DNA of 15,074 nucleotides from Cladosporium sp. IMV 00045. Its lineage: Eukaryota; Ascomycota; Dothideomycetes; Cladosporiales; Cladosporiaceae. The DNA is taken from assembly GCA_001931905.2 (NCBI GenBank), contig MSJI02000435.1:1-15074 (forward strand). The letters run 5' to 3'. The translations under genes were made by a program, and so were the position numbers. The notes beneath the pieces are model-generated. The model was given only the letters and a program-made list of their open reading frames with translations, searched no databases and was not told the DNA's origin. Of this stretch, positions 8,193-15,074 are shown piece by piece (positions within the stretch are counted from its first letter, which is position 1; each line of letters begins with the position of its first letter).

Positions 8193-8863
8193 TGAGAGTG
8201 TGGGATTTACAGTATGAGTGGATTGCTTATTCACATGGGAAGATCAAGGGAGACCAGCCGGGACTGGGAGATTTTGGGGGTTTGACGATACACGAATTCG
8301 TCTTGCGCGACACTTGCGGGCTGTATGGATGAGGGATGGAAGAAGTGACAGCTTCTTATATATACCATAGGTGCCTGAGGGAAGACCTCGCGACCATTGT
8401 TGAACACAAATCGAATACTGCTCCTCGTCCCTCTCGAGAGATTCCGAGCCCCTCCCTCAATGACCTCCAGACGTATGCCAGGCGGACCGCCAGCTCAATG
8501 CTTCCCAGACTCCCTCAACATGAAGAGCGAGGTAGAGAGAAGAAAATTGGAAGAGGGAAAACAGAACACTTCGAGTTGGATATAGGGTTGTAGCCTGTAC
8601 ACCACCACCACCGCCCACATCGAGACACCAAATGTCTCCTCTCCCTCCACAATGACATAACACCAGACTGCATCTCGTGCTACTCCTCATGCCCACAAAT
8701 CATTCCATAACAAAGATATTTCGAGTAAAACGCCCATTAACCCCGTCCTGTGCAAAATGTAACTTCGTGCGCGGTCTTGACTTTGAAAAGAGAAAAAGGA
8801 GAAGAAAACGACGACATGCGAAACGCCGAGAAAGAAAGAGAAAGCAATCTCTCCTTTCTTTCC
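8193..8863. other. Convergent intergenic region
   Basis: This lies between the ends of HNT2 (+) and the myosin light-chain gene (-). No convincing gene is present. A purine tract at about 8780-8847 (repeated GAAAG/GAAAA) is followed by pyrimidines, so 8828-8865 can fold into an imperfect hairpin directly after the light-chain stop. Confidence 0.5.
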
Positions 8864-9473
8864 TCAGTTCGCAAGAATCGTCTTCACCATATCTGCATCA
8901 TCCAAAACTCGTCAGCAAATTGTGCATTCCCCGAATCATCACACTCGCTCTTGCGATAAAAACTCACCCATATAATTCAACTCCCCACTACTGGTATCCA
9001 CGGCCTTGAGCAGCTCATCGACCTCCTCATCGCTCATCTTCTCGCCCAAGTTGGTCAGGATGTAGCGGAACTGGCCCACGCCGATGAAGCCCGTGAGCTC
9101 CTTGTCGAACACCTGGAAGCCGCGGCAATACTCTTCCGGCTCGCCGGGGTCGCGGAAGCCGCCGGGGCGGTTGAGGACGCGGGAGAAATTGTCGAAGTCG
9201 ACTGGTGCGAGGGGAGATGTTAGTGCGGTGTTTCGTTGGAAAGGGGGTTGAAGAGCGCGCGCATTGAACTGCCGCTGTGCTGCCTTCTCTCAAGTACTTA
9301 CAATCGCCGCCCATCTGGCTCTCGAGGTCTTTGATCTCGGCGAGGGTGGGGTTCTGGCCGCAGGCGCGCAGGAGGTCGCCCAGGTCGGGGAGGGCGACAC
9401 GTCCGTTGCCGCGCTTGTCGAAGAGGGAGAAGGCCTCTTTGAAGTTTGTGCTTTGCGCCTGTTGGTCGGACAT
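8864..9473 (-). CDS. cdc4: Cdc4/Mlc1-type myosin essential light chain (three exons)
   Basis: Exons are 9473-9302, 9201-8968 and 8892-8864. The introns are 9301-9202 (GTAAGT...CACTAAC...CCAG) and 8967-8893 (GTGAGT...CTGAC...GCAG). The product is 144 residues, close to S. pombe Cdc4 (141). It has two EF-hand pairs with degenerate loops: DKRGNGRVALPD (19-30) has Arg at position 3 and ends in Asp, and DKELTGFIGVGQ (90-101) lacks several ligands, so Ca2+ binding is unlikely. The end NYMDMVKTILAN is the usual fungal C-terminus and supports the 29-nt last exon. By homology it binds the IQ motifs of class II/V myosins and serves in the contractile ring, septation and secretion. The name refers to S. 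pombe cdc4, not the F-box gene CDC4. Confidence 0.93.
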
Positions 9474-9512
9474 GGTTGTGTTAGTTGTGTGTGTGTTTCT
9501 TGCGCAGTATGA

Positions 9513-9539
9513 GTGTGCGTGTGTGTGTGTGTGTGTGTG
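9513..9539. repeat. TG/AC microsatellite before the light-chain gene
   Basis: An almost pure (GT)n run, read as (CA)n in the direction of the gene, lies about 40-66 nt before the ATG at 9473, so probably in its 5' UTR or core promoter. A GTT-rich run follows at 9573-9592. Confidence 0.85.
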
Positions 9540-9942
9540 GTTTTTGGCGGAAGGAGGAGGGATTGCAAAAAGTGTTGTTGTTGTTGATGTTGCGCAACTG
9601 TTGACAAGGAGCGCGGGACGGGCAGAAGTGGGAGGAGGGACGGCGAAGGGCAAAGACTAAGGTATTTTGGGTTTGGGTTCGTCGGGCGCGGGTGTGTTCT
9701 GCTGCTGGCTGCGACTGGCTGCTCTTGTTTGCGGGCTTTGTTGTGCGGTTACACAACAACATGCGAATCCAGGGTCCGTCTTTCTGGATGATGTGATGTT
9801 TCAACGTACCATTGTAGAGGGAGGAGTGTGTTGTTGACTTTGTCTTCCCAATGAGAGTCGGTATGGAGAGTGTTTCGATGAGGAGAGGAAGAAGGGTGAT
9901 TCTTGGTATAGGCGTTTCTTGAGTAAAGTCGGTAAGGTAGGA

Positions 9943-9963
9943 AGTAGTAGTAGCAGTAGTAGT
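9943..9963. repeat. AGT trinucleotide repeat
   Basis: About seven AGT units with one AGC interruption, in non-coding DNA. Confidence 0.8.
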
Positions 9964-10381
9964 GCCAACAAGACTCAGGTCTCCTTTGACTTGGGAAATT
10001 GATTGAGGAGGTGATCAGAGCGTCGACGTTTACTCTTTACTTGCCTACGTGGGATGGGCGGCGGCTTCTTCTGTGCACGCGGGCGGGCGTTGCCCATGGC
10101 AATCAATCAATCAATTGGCTGGCTGTTCAACAGAGACTCCCGGGTGATCTTGACGGATGTGATATTACCCTTGCAAGAATGATATGTCATGTGCACAGGT
10201 ATATGCCTATCGGCTCAGGGAAATGCTATGATTTGCAGAATGTCAATTGCACAACTACTCTGGTGTCGTTCATCCAATCTGGGTAAATTCAAAGACAAAA
10301 TACATCATTTCTATCACATTCCATCAACTCATGTATTCGTACATTTACATATCCACAATATCACAAGCAAGTACAATCAAC

Positions 10382-11386
10382 TCACTTCCTCCTAGCCATC
10401 ACCAACCCCGACCCCCACTCAATCCTCACCCTATTCTCCTCCCTCCCAAACCACTCCTCCTCCCCCGCGATCCTCTCAAACATCTCATCCAAAATATCCC
10501 CCTCCCCACCCTCCGCCCTCGCCACCCTCCCCGGATGCGCCTCCTTCCAGCCATGATAACTGCTCCAAGTCCTAACATAAGCCTTCACCTCCCCCACCGT
10601 CGTCTCCCTCTCCATAAACAGCGTCCCCTCTCCCGACCCCCTTCCCTGCACACCAGGCTCATACTCCACGCGCTGTACATCCTCCCACTCCCACTCCGGC
10701 GGCTGAATCACCCGCAGCTTGTCCTGCACGTACGACCGCCCCGGCTGCGGCCAGTACGAGCCCAGCATGTCCGGGTGCGTGTCGTACGCGTAGCGCTGCA
10801 TGGTCTCCGTGGCGCGCGGGAAGTCCACGAACACGTGATCTTTGTACCCGAAATACGCCAGCGTGCCGTTCGGCTTCACCACGCGCGCCATTTCGGGCCA
10901 CAGCTTGCTGTAATCAAACCAATGCGCCGCTTGCCCTGCCACGACGAGGTCGACGCTGCTGTCGGCTAGGAAGTGTGAGCCTTCTTCTGCGCTGCCTTCG
11001 CGAAATGTTAGGTCGTTGTTATTGTTGTTGCTGCTGCTTTCGTTCTGCTGCTGTGCCGAGATCTCGCGCGCCTGCTTGATCATGCCGGCGCTCGGATCGG
11101 TGCCGATCGTTTTGGCGAAGGTTTTGCTCAGCTCGCGCGCCATCACGCCGTGGCCGCAGCCTAGGTCGAGGCATAGCGTTTTGGGCCCGCGGTGGTAGGC
11201 GAGGATGGTGTTGTAGAGGGATTGCGGGTAGGAGGGCCGGAAGGCGGCGTAGGAGGCGTGGGAGAAGGTGGATTTGCTGTTTCGATATTGGGGTGTAGTG
11301 GTCAGTTTGAAGTTGTTGGGAATGACCTACGGTTGGGTTGGATGCTGGATATGTGTGCGAGTGTGCTCTTACGCGAAAGTCGCCAT
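10382..11386 (-). CDS. Class I SAM-dependent methyltransferase, Tmt1/Crg1-like (two exons)
   Basis: Exon 1 is only 14 nt (11386-11373). The intron is 11372-11277 (GTAAGA...CTGAC...AACAG) and exon 2 is 11276-10382, giving 302 residues. Splicing gives MATFAKSTFSHASYAAFRPSYP, the typical start of this fungal family; yeast Tmt1 (trans-aconitate methyltransferase) and Crg1 are of similar length. SAM motif I is LDLGCGHGV (41-49), the acidic ribose ligand is D65 in GTDPSAG, and GQAAHWFD (119-126) followed by VVKPNGTLAYFGY are characteristic motifs. A Ser/Asn run (SSSNNNNN, 85-92), coded by a trinucleotide-rich tract near 11020, is a local insert. The substrate is a small molecule but cannot be told from sequence. 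It shares a 445-bp divergent promoter with the CoA-binding gene. Confidence 0.9.
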
Positions 11387-11831
11387 TGTTTTGGCTCTAT
11401 GGGTCTTCTTTTGTGCTATGGTTTGAAGGCCAGCGAGAGGATGAGGCACGAGAGAGGTATGTTATAGTATACAACTCTCGCCGTCCGACATCGGTTGCTC
11501 GAATGCCGATGCAAGTAAGAAGCTCCAGAGGACGAGATGCATGTTGTATCATCAACAATTAACCTCGGCACCGGCACCGGCGGATGACTTCATTTTTCGC
11601 GAAAAACGGTCCGTGCCAGGCTCTACCTCAGATTAGCAACTTTAAACCATACCATAAGAATAATAAATCAACAACACCACTTCCAACCCATAGACCTAGC
11701 CAAAAGAAACGGGAAAGGCAATCAAAAAGCCCACCGATTCCACAAATCGATCAAAAATTCAAAATCTCAAAGGCCATCGACCCAAAAGGACTCAAACCGA
11801 CACCCAATCCCTGCCATCCATTCTCGCAACC
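11387..11831. promoter_or_regulatory. Divergent promoter between methyltransferase and CoA-binding genes
   Basis: This 445-bp spacer serves two outward-facing genes. It holds the perfect palindrome TTTTTCGCGAAAAA (11593-11606), a GGCACC direct repeat just left of it (11567-11579) and a TATA-like ACTATAAC on the minus strand (11461-11468), about 75 bp before the methyltransferase ATG. No gene is seen inside it. Confidence 0.5.
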
Positions 11832-12332
11832 ATGCCTCCCAAACCCCCAACAACATCCACTCCCATGGCCCTCGCCGCCCGCACATTCATGTCTTCCCCC
11901 CTCTTCGCCGTCGCAGGCGCCAGCTCCACCCCGTCCAAATTCGGCCACATCATCTTCACCTGGTACGCTTCTCGGCCGCAGCTCTTCCCCCCTCCCACGC
12001 CCCTCAACCCTTCCACACCATCCATAACAGCCCTGGGCTCCTCACACCCAACCCTTCCCTCCCCTTCCCACCTGCCCGATCCGAAGAACACGAGTCTCAG
12101 CATCGTCACGCCGCCGCCGGTGACGAGGAAAGTTTTGCAGGAGGCGAAGGAGGTGGGGGTTAGGGCTGTTTGGTTGCAGCCTGGCTCTTTTGGGGAGGAG
12201 GAAATGGAGTTTGCGAGGAGGGAGTGGCCGGGGGCGGCTGTTGGGGGTGAGGAGGGGGGGACGAGGGGGGATGAGGGCTGGTGTGTGCTTGTGGATGGGG
12301 AGGAGGCTGTGAGGGGGCGGGGGAGGTTGTGA
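11832..12332 (+). CDS. CoA-binding domain protein (YccU-like)
   Basis: This is a 166-residue single-exon protein with a Rossmann-type CoA-binding domain (Pfam CoA_binding_2 family). Recognisable blocks are FAVAGASSTPSKFG (25-38, nucleotide-binding loop), TPLNP (56-60), LSIVTPPPVT (89-98), VWLQPGS (113-119) and GWCVLVDGE (149-157). The family is related to the CoA-binding part of succinyl-CoA synthetases, but its enzymatic role in fungi is not established. The 5' part is C-rich and the 3' part extremely G-rich, producing a Gly/Glu-rich region (134-150) between conserved blocks. The ATG at 11832 is chosen because it comes first; an in-frame ATG at 11865 (MALAARTF) is an alternative. It is divergent to the methyltransferase. 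Confidence 0.88.
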   Translation: MPPKPPTTSTPMALAARTFMSSPLFAVAGASSTPSKFGHIIFTWYASRPQLFPPPTPLNPSTPSITALGSSHPTLPSPSHLPDPKNTSLSIVTPPPVTRKVLQEAKEVGVRAVWLQPGSFGEEEMEFARREWPGAAVGGEEGGTRGDEGWCVLVDGEEAVRGRGRL

Positions 12333-12871
12333 TGGGGTGAGGTGTGAGGGAAGGGAGATGGCGTGCGGAAGGGGTTGAGAGGTATTGTTAATTCTTCTAC
12401 TGGCGGTGGCATTTCCTGTGGGGACGGTGGGAGTGGCTTTCCTGAAAGAGAGGTTGACGGTTTGAGAGGAAGTCACGGTAACGTGCCTGCGCAGCTGAGC
12501 AAGAACTTCCATGGTAGAGAGTCATGTACATGTACATGGCCGGGGCGTTTCGAGATGACCATATGAAGCAACACGTCAGAGGCGAGATGGAGAAGGAGAG
12601 TTGAGTGGGATGAAGAGGAAAGCATACAAGAACTATCATTGCCAATCCCAGGAACTCTTCCTCAGCCCAACACGAGACAAGAATTGTCATATAAGGAAAT
12701 CAAGAACTGACAGTAGCCCTCCCGAACCCGAAAACCATGCCAACTGCAAAACGCGAGAAGAAGAAACCGAAACCGCGATGGTGCGTTTTGCCCCCCAACA
12801 CCCGAAGAAATCGGACGCGGCCGAAGAAGTCGTAGGTAGGATCGTGTGAGGAAGATGTCTCGGCGTCGACC
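12333..12871. other. Convergent intergenic region
   Basis: It lies between the ends of the CoA-binding gene (+) and the interrupted secreted-protein gene (-). It contains a perfect 16-bp palindrome CATGTACATGTACATG (12524-12539), similar to the run after the M3 peptidase gene but lacking the exact Puf3 consensus. No gene is seen. Confidence 0.5.
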
Positions 12872-13920
12872 TCACTTGGGATCCTTGATCTCAGTCTGTC
12901 GAGATATGTCAGCAACATGCAATGAAGAGTAGCCTGAAGACAGCGACGACATACCTTCAAAACAACCGGGAAGCAGAAATCATGACCCTCAACATCCTCC
13001 CACGGCTTCTCATCCGCCTTGTCAGCATAGACGATGTCGACGACAATAGCCTCCACACCAGCCGGCTTGTGGTGATCAGCCTTCTCCCACGCATCGACCG
13101 GCATGTCACCAAGCATATGGCGCGCAGCATCATCCTCCTCCTCGGTCAATTTGTCGGCGAGAACCTTGTTCAGACTGAACGACATCCTGGAGCAGACGAC
13201 GAAGCCAGCCTCCGGAGAGAACTTCTTGTTCGACAGCGTGTAGACGAGCGGCTCGTGGTCGTCGCGGATGAGCTGCTAGCCATCGCGGCCGACGAGTTTG
13301 GCGTTGTGCTCGCGGTGGTAAGTTTTCTTGTTGGGGTTGGTGGTCAGCACGGGGAGGTAGGCGCCCTTCTTCGCCGCCCAGGCGCGCGTGTCGCGCTTCC
13401 ACCCGCTCTCGAAGAGGCGGAAGTACAGCGTGTCGTTGATCGGGGCCGAGTTGTCGGTCTGCAGGCCGCCCTGCTTGAGGTTCCAGCGCGGCTGCTGGGC
13501 GCCCGCCAGGTCGCTTTGCGGGATGTGGATGGTCGTGTTGAGCGTCCAGATGTCTTTGCGCGAGGCGTGCTCTTTCAGGTGGATGGGGAAGCGGACGTTG
13601 TCCTTCTCGGCGCCTTTGGGGACGGCGAACAGCTGGAAGTTGCGGTGGTGCTTGGTTGTGTCGTTCAGGATGCGTTCGTCGTCCCAGTGGCGGTCGACTT
13701 CGTGGGGTTTGGGGAGGTGGCAGGATGGGGATGGGTTGTGGCCCTCGGCGGATTCTTCGGGCTCGGAAGCCTCGTGAGCGGGCTCGGGCTCGTGTGAGGG
13801 AGCTGGGGTGGCCTCCTCGACCCACAGGCTGACGGTGGTTGATGTGGTGGTGTGAGCTAGCACACCGGCCAGAGCTGGAGTGGCGAGAACCAAGGGAATG
13901 GCGATGTTACGGAAATGCAT
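12872..13920 (-). pseudogene. Secreted protein of unknown function, interrupted by one in-frame TAG
   Basis: The start at 13920 has AAC before the ATG and a clear signal peptide (MHFRNIAIPLVLATPALAG), followed by an acidic Pro/Glu-rich linker (35-62) and a domain rich in Asn, Trp and Lys with possible sequons at N86, N128 and N162. After 214 residues the frame meets TAG (13276-13278). The same frame then continues for 107 more codons with the same codon use (LIRDDHEPLVYTL, later GHDFCFPVVLK). A regular intron follows (12954-12896; GTATGT...CTGAC...ACAG), and a 24-nt last exon (12895-12872) encodes TEIKDPK and a stop. No intron could remove the TAG; the nearest GT...AG pair is only 18 nt apart. 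I do not recognise the family. Options are a recent nonsense mutation, a sequence error, readthrough, or editing of UAG to UGG. The label pseudogene is provisional. Confidence 0.7.
13258..13293 (-). other. Predicted hairpin presenting the UAG in its loop
   Basis: In the mRNA sense, GUCG, CGCG and AUG (13293-13290, 13287-13284, 13283-13281) pair with CAU, CGCG and CGAC (13270-13268, 13266-13263, 13261-13258), separated by small internal loops. The apical loop of ten bases (13280-13271) contains the UAG. Paired by hand; stability not computed. Confidence 0.4.
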
Positions 13921-14855
13921 GTTTGAGGGTGATGGTGAGGATGTGACAAGTTGTATGTGCTGATGGGTTGATGAATTGATACAATGTGGTGATGCTTTTC
14001 CAATTGATGGATGGTGTTGAGGAGAAGAAGAAAGGAGAAGAGAAGATGAAAACAAGAACGATATGGGTGGGAAGAGGGGCGGAAACGTGCTTACCTCTAC
14101 TGTAAGAGAATATCAGGCAAGCGGGAGTATCGGTCTTGCGGAAGGAAGGTATTTCATGTGATAAGGTATGGCAGGAAGTCGGTGTACTTGCTGTGAGGGT
14201 GGTGAGAACCAGGATTGTATGGCAACGAGTGCACCTTCGTCCGAAAAGTAATGGTAGGAATGATGCCCAGTTCTCATGAAGGGGCAAATGAGCCATCCGG
14301 CTGTCTTCTAGGTACCTAGCCTAGGTAGCTTATTGAAGTTGGAATTTGTGACCTGCGACTGTTGCTAAGCGATATCTCAAATCCGGATGGCAACGGGAAG
14401 GGCAAAACGACGGTATGGCAGGAAGTACCACAGATGTTCAAGGAAGGAGGTTCCGAAGCTGAAAGACAACAGCATGGCATGAGCTGTCGAAGAAAAGTTG
14501 GCAACCTAAAAGGCCAAAAAGTGAATAAAAAAAGGTAGTCAGCTTGCGAAACATGAATAATACGCCTTTCGTGAGTAGGGGATACATGTAATCGTGAAAT
14601 AAATTGGCAATGTGGACGAGTTGTGACGCTGTCGCAAGTACGAGTACCGGGGCCTTGAAAATCCAGTCAGAAATAGACTGCATGCGAATCACTTCATCCG
14701 TGTTCATGGACCTCTCCAGAGTGGAAAGACTAAGATGACCGCAAGATTGAATGCTTGTTGTATTTCTACGCTACTTGAAGCCATACCAGCTTTCCATCTA
14801 TATGCCCGCTCACGATGCATGCAAAAAGCTCATCTCACGCAAAAGAGCACAGTAC
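13921..14855. other. Upstream region of the interrupted secreted-protein gene
   Basis: No convincing gene is seen in these 935 bp, which also include the 3' flank of the Doa1-like gene. A palindrome CTAGGTACCTAG and an adjoining CCTAGGTAG lie at 14308-14328. A 15-bp direct repeat GGTATGGCAGGAAGT is at 14165-14179 and 14412-14426. A hydrophobic 89-codon ORF at 14707-14438 has little support. Confidence 0.5.
14308..14328. repeat. CTAGGTACCTAG palindrome cluster
   Basis: A perfect 12-bp palindrome (14308-14319) is followed directly by CCTAGGTAG. Similar CTAGG/CCTAG motifs recur in fungal spacers; the role here is unknown. Confidence 0.6.
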
Positions 14856-15074
14856 TCAACGCAACTCGTCGCGAATCTCAGCAACAAGCTCCTTCGTGTC
14901 CTGTCTTTGAGCCGCCGGCTTCGATCCAGCAAGATGCAGCGTTCCCGAGATTCCCATCTTCATCTTCTGTCTGAAGTCGCTACCAAGCGTAATGAGAGTA
15001 CCAAGGGCTGCAAGTGCACGGTAAAGAGCGTCGCCATCAGTCGCGTGTGGGCTGTCAGACTCGAGCATGAAAGC
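14856..15074 (-). CDS. DOA1: C-terminal fragment of a PUL-domain protein, probably Doa1/Ufd3
   Basis: Only the last 72 residues are in the window; the frame is open to the right edge and the gene continues beyond it. The sequence ALYRALAALGTLITLG, then a short helical stretch ending LVAEIRDELR, matches the end of the armadillo-like PUL domain of Doa1 (PLAP, Lub1), an adaptor that binds ubiquitin and Cdc48/p97 and helps keep ubiquitin levels up. PUL domains also end other fungal proteins (PPPDE/thioredoxin fusions), so the identity is not certain without the N-terminal WD40 repeats. The stop is TGA at 14858-14856. No sign of damage. Confidence 0.6.
   Translation of the reverse strand, partial: AFMLESDSPHATDGDALYRALAALGTLITLGSDFRQKMKMGISGTLHLAGSKPAAQRQDTKELVAEIRDELR

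Larger units (their letters stand above)
9474..10381. other. Intergenic region upstream of the light-chain gene
   Basis: It holds the TG microsatellite, a GTT-rich run (9573-9592), an imperfect AGT trinucleotide repeat (9943-9963) and an AATC repeat that leads into CCAAT on the minus strand (10114-10118). I see no gene. The terminal 90 bp or so are the 3' flank of the methyltransferase gene. Confidence 0.5.

Noticed and set aside
11277..11345. In-frame extension of the methyltransferase upstream (VIPNNFKLTTTPQYRNS)
   Set aside because: It is the 3' part of an intron. Reading it as coding leaves no in-frame start, whereas the CTGAC branch and AACAG acceptor join the 14-nt first exon in frame and give the family's usual N-terminus.
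13277..13294. An intron that would splice out the TAG
   Set aside because: The only nearby GT...AG pair (GTCGGC...GCTAG) is 18 nt, too short, with no branch site.
12922..13797. 291-codon plus-strand ORF opposite the interrupted secreted gene
   Set aside because: It is an antisense shadow. The minus strand has a signal peptide, coherent composition and a proper intron, while this frame is a Val/Leu/Gly/Arg-rich mirror.
14438..14707. Hydrophobic 89-codon ORF on the minus strand
   Set aside because: It has an ATG but no family resemblance, and its composition is that of AT-rich non-coding sequence.
1..15074. Secondary-metabolite cluster, mobile element or CRISPR array
   Set aside because: No backbone synthase, transposase, reverse transcriptase, terminal repeats or spaced repeats are visible; the lone methyltransferase and small secreted proteins do not make a cluster.

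Overview
This window is nuclear DNA of a filamentous ascomycete (Pezizomycotina). The gene families fit best with a Dothideomycete, but that placement is inference. The evidence is short introns of about 43-111 nt with GT...AG ends and CTAAC/CTGAC branch points, long non-coding spacers, and clear homologues of the yeast families Ppn2, Prd1, Hnt2, Mlc1/Cdc4 and Doa1. There is no operon structure, and I saw no tRNA, rRNA, CRISPR array or transposase.

Layout from left to right: (1) 107-881 (-), a small secreted protein of unknown function with one very short intron near its signal peptide. (2) 882-2938, a loosely organised stretch with an exact 91-bp tandem duplication (1212-1393), a probable 93-residue two-TM protein (-) and a doubtful hypothetical ORF (-). 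(3) 2939-4009 (+), a PPN2-type calcineurin-like phosphatase. (4) 4125/4575-6728 (+), an M3 oligopeptidase (PRD1/MepB, saccharolysin) with two plausible starts, one adding an acid-free presequence. (5) 7467-8192 (+), an FHIT/HNT2 dinucleoside polyphosphate hydrolase, two exons. (6) 8864-9473 (-), the Cdc4/Mlc1-type myosin essential light chain, three exons. (7) 10382-11386 (-), a Tmt1/Crg1-type methyltransferase whose first exon is only 14 nt. (8) 11832-12332 (+), a CoA-binding (YccU-like) protein, divergent from the methyltransferase. (9) 12872-13920 (-), a secreted protein whose frame is interrupted by one in-frame TAG while the sequence after it still reads as coding. (10) 14856-15074 (-), the C-terminus of a PUL-domain protein, probably Doa1, running off the edge.

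The genes are mostly housekeeping and do not form one pathway. The most unusual signal is gene 9: the TAG at 13276-13278 is followed in the same frame by 114 coherent codons, including a well-formed terminal intron and last exon, and the UAG falls in the loop of a predicted imperfect hairpin. This could be a recent null mutation, a sequence error, stop readthrough or A-to-I recoding (UAG to UGG, Trp). A second point is the PRD1 locus, where an 88-residue basic, acid-free N-terminal extension and an exact Puf3-type element (UGUACAUA) just after the stop both hint at a mitochondrial isoform.
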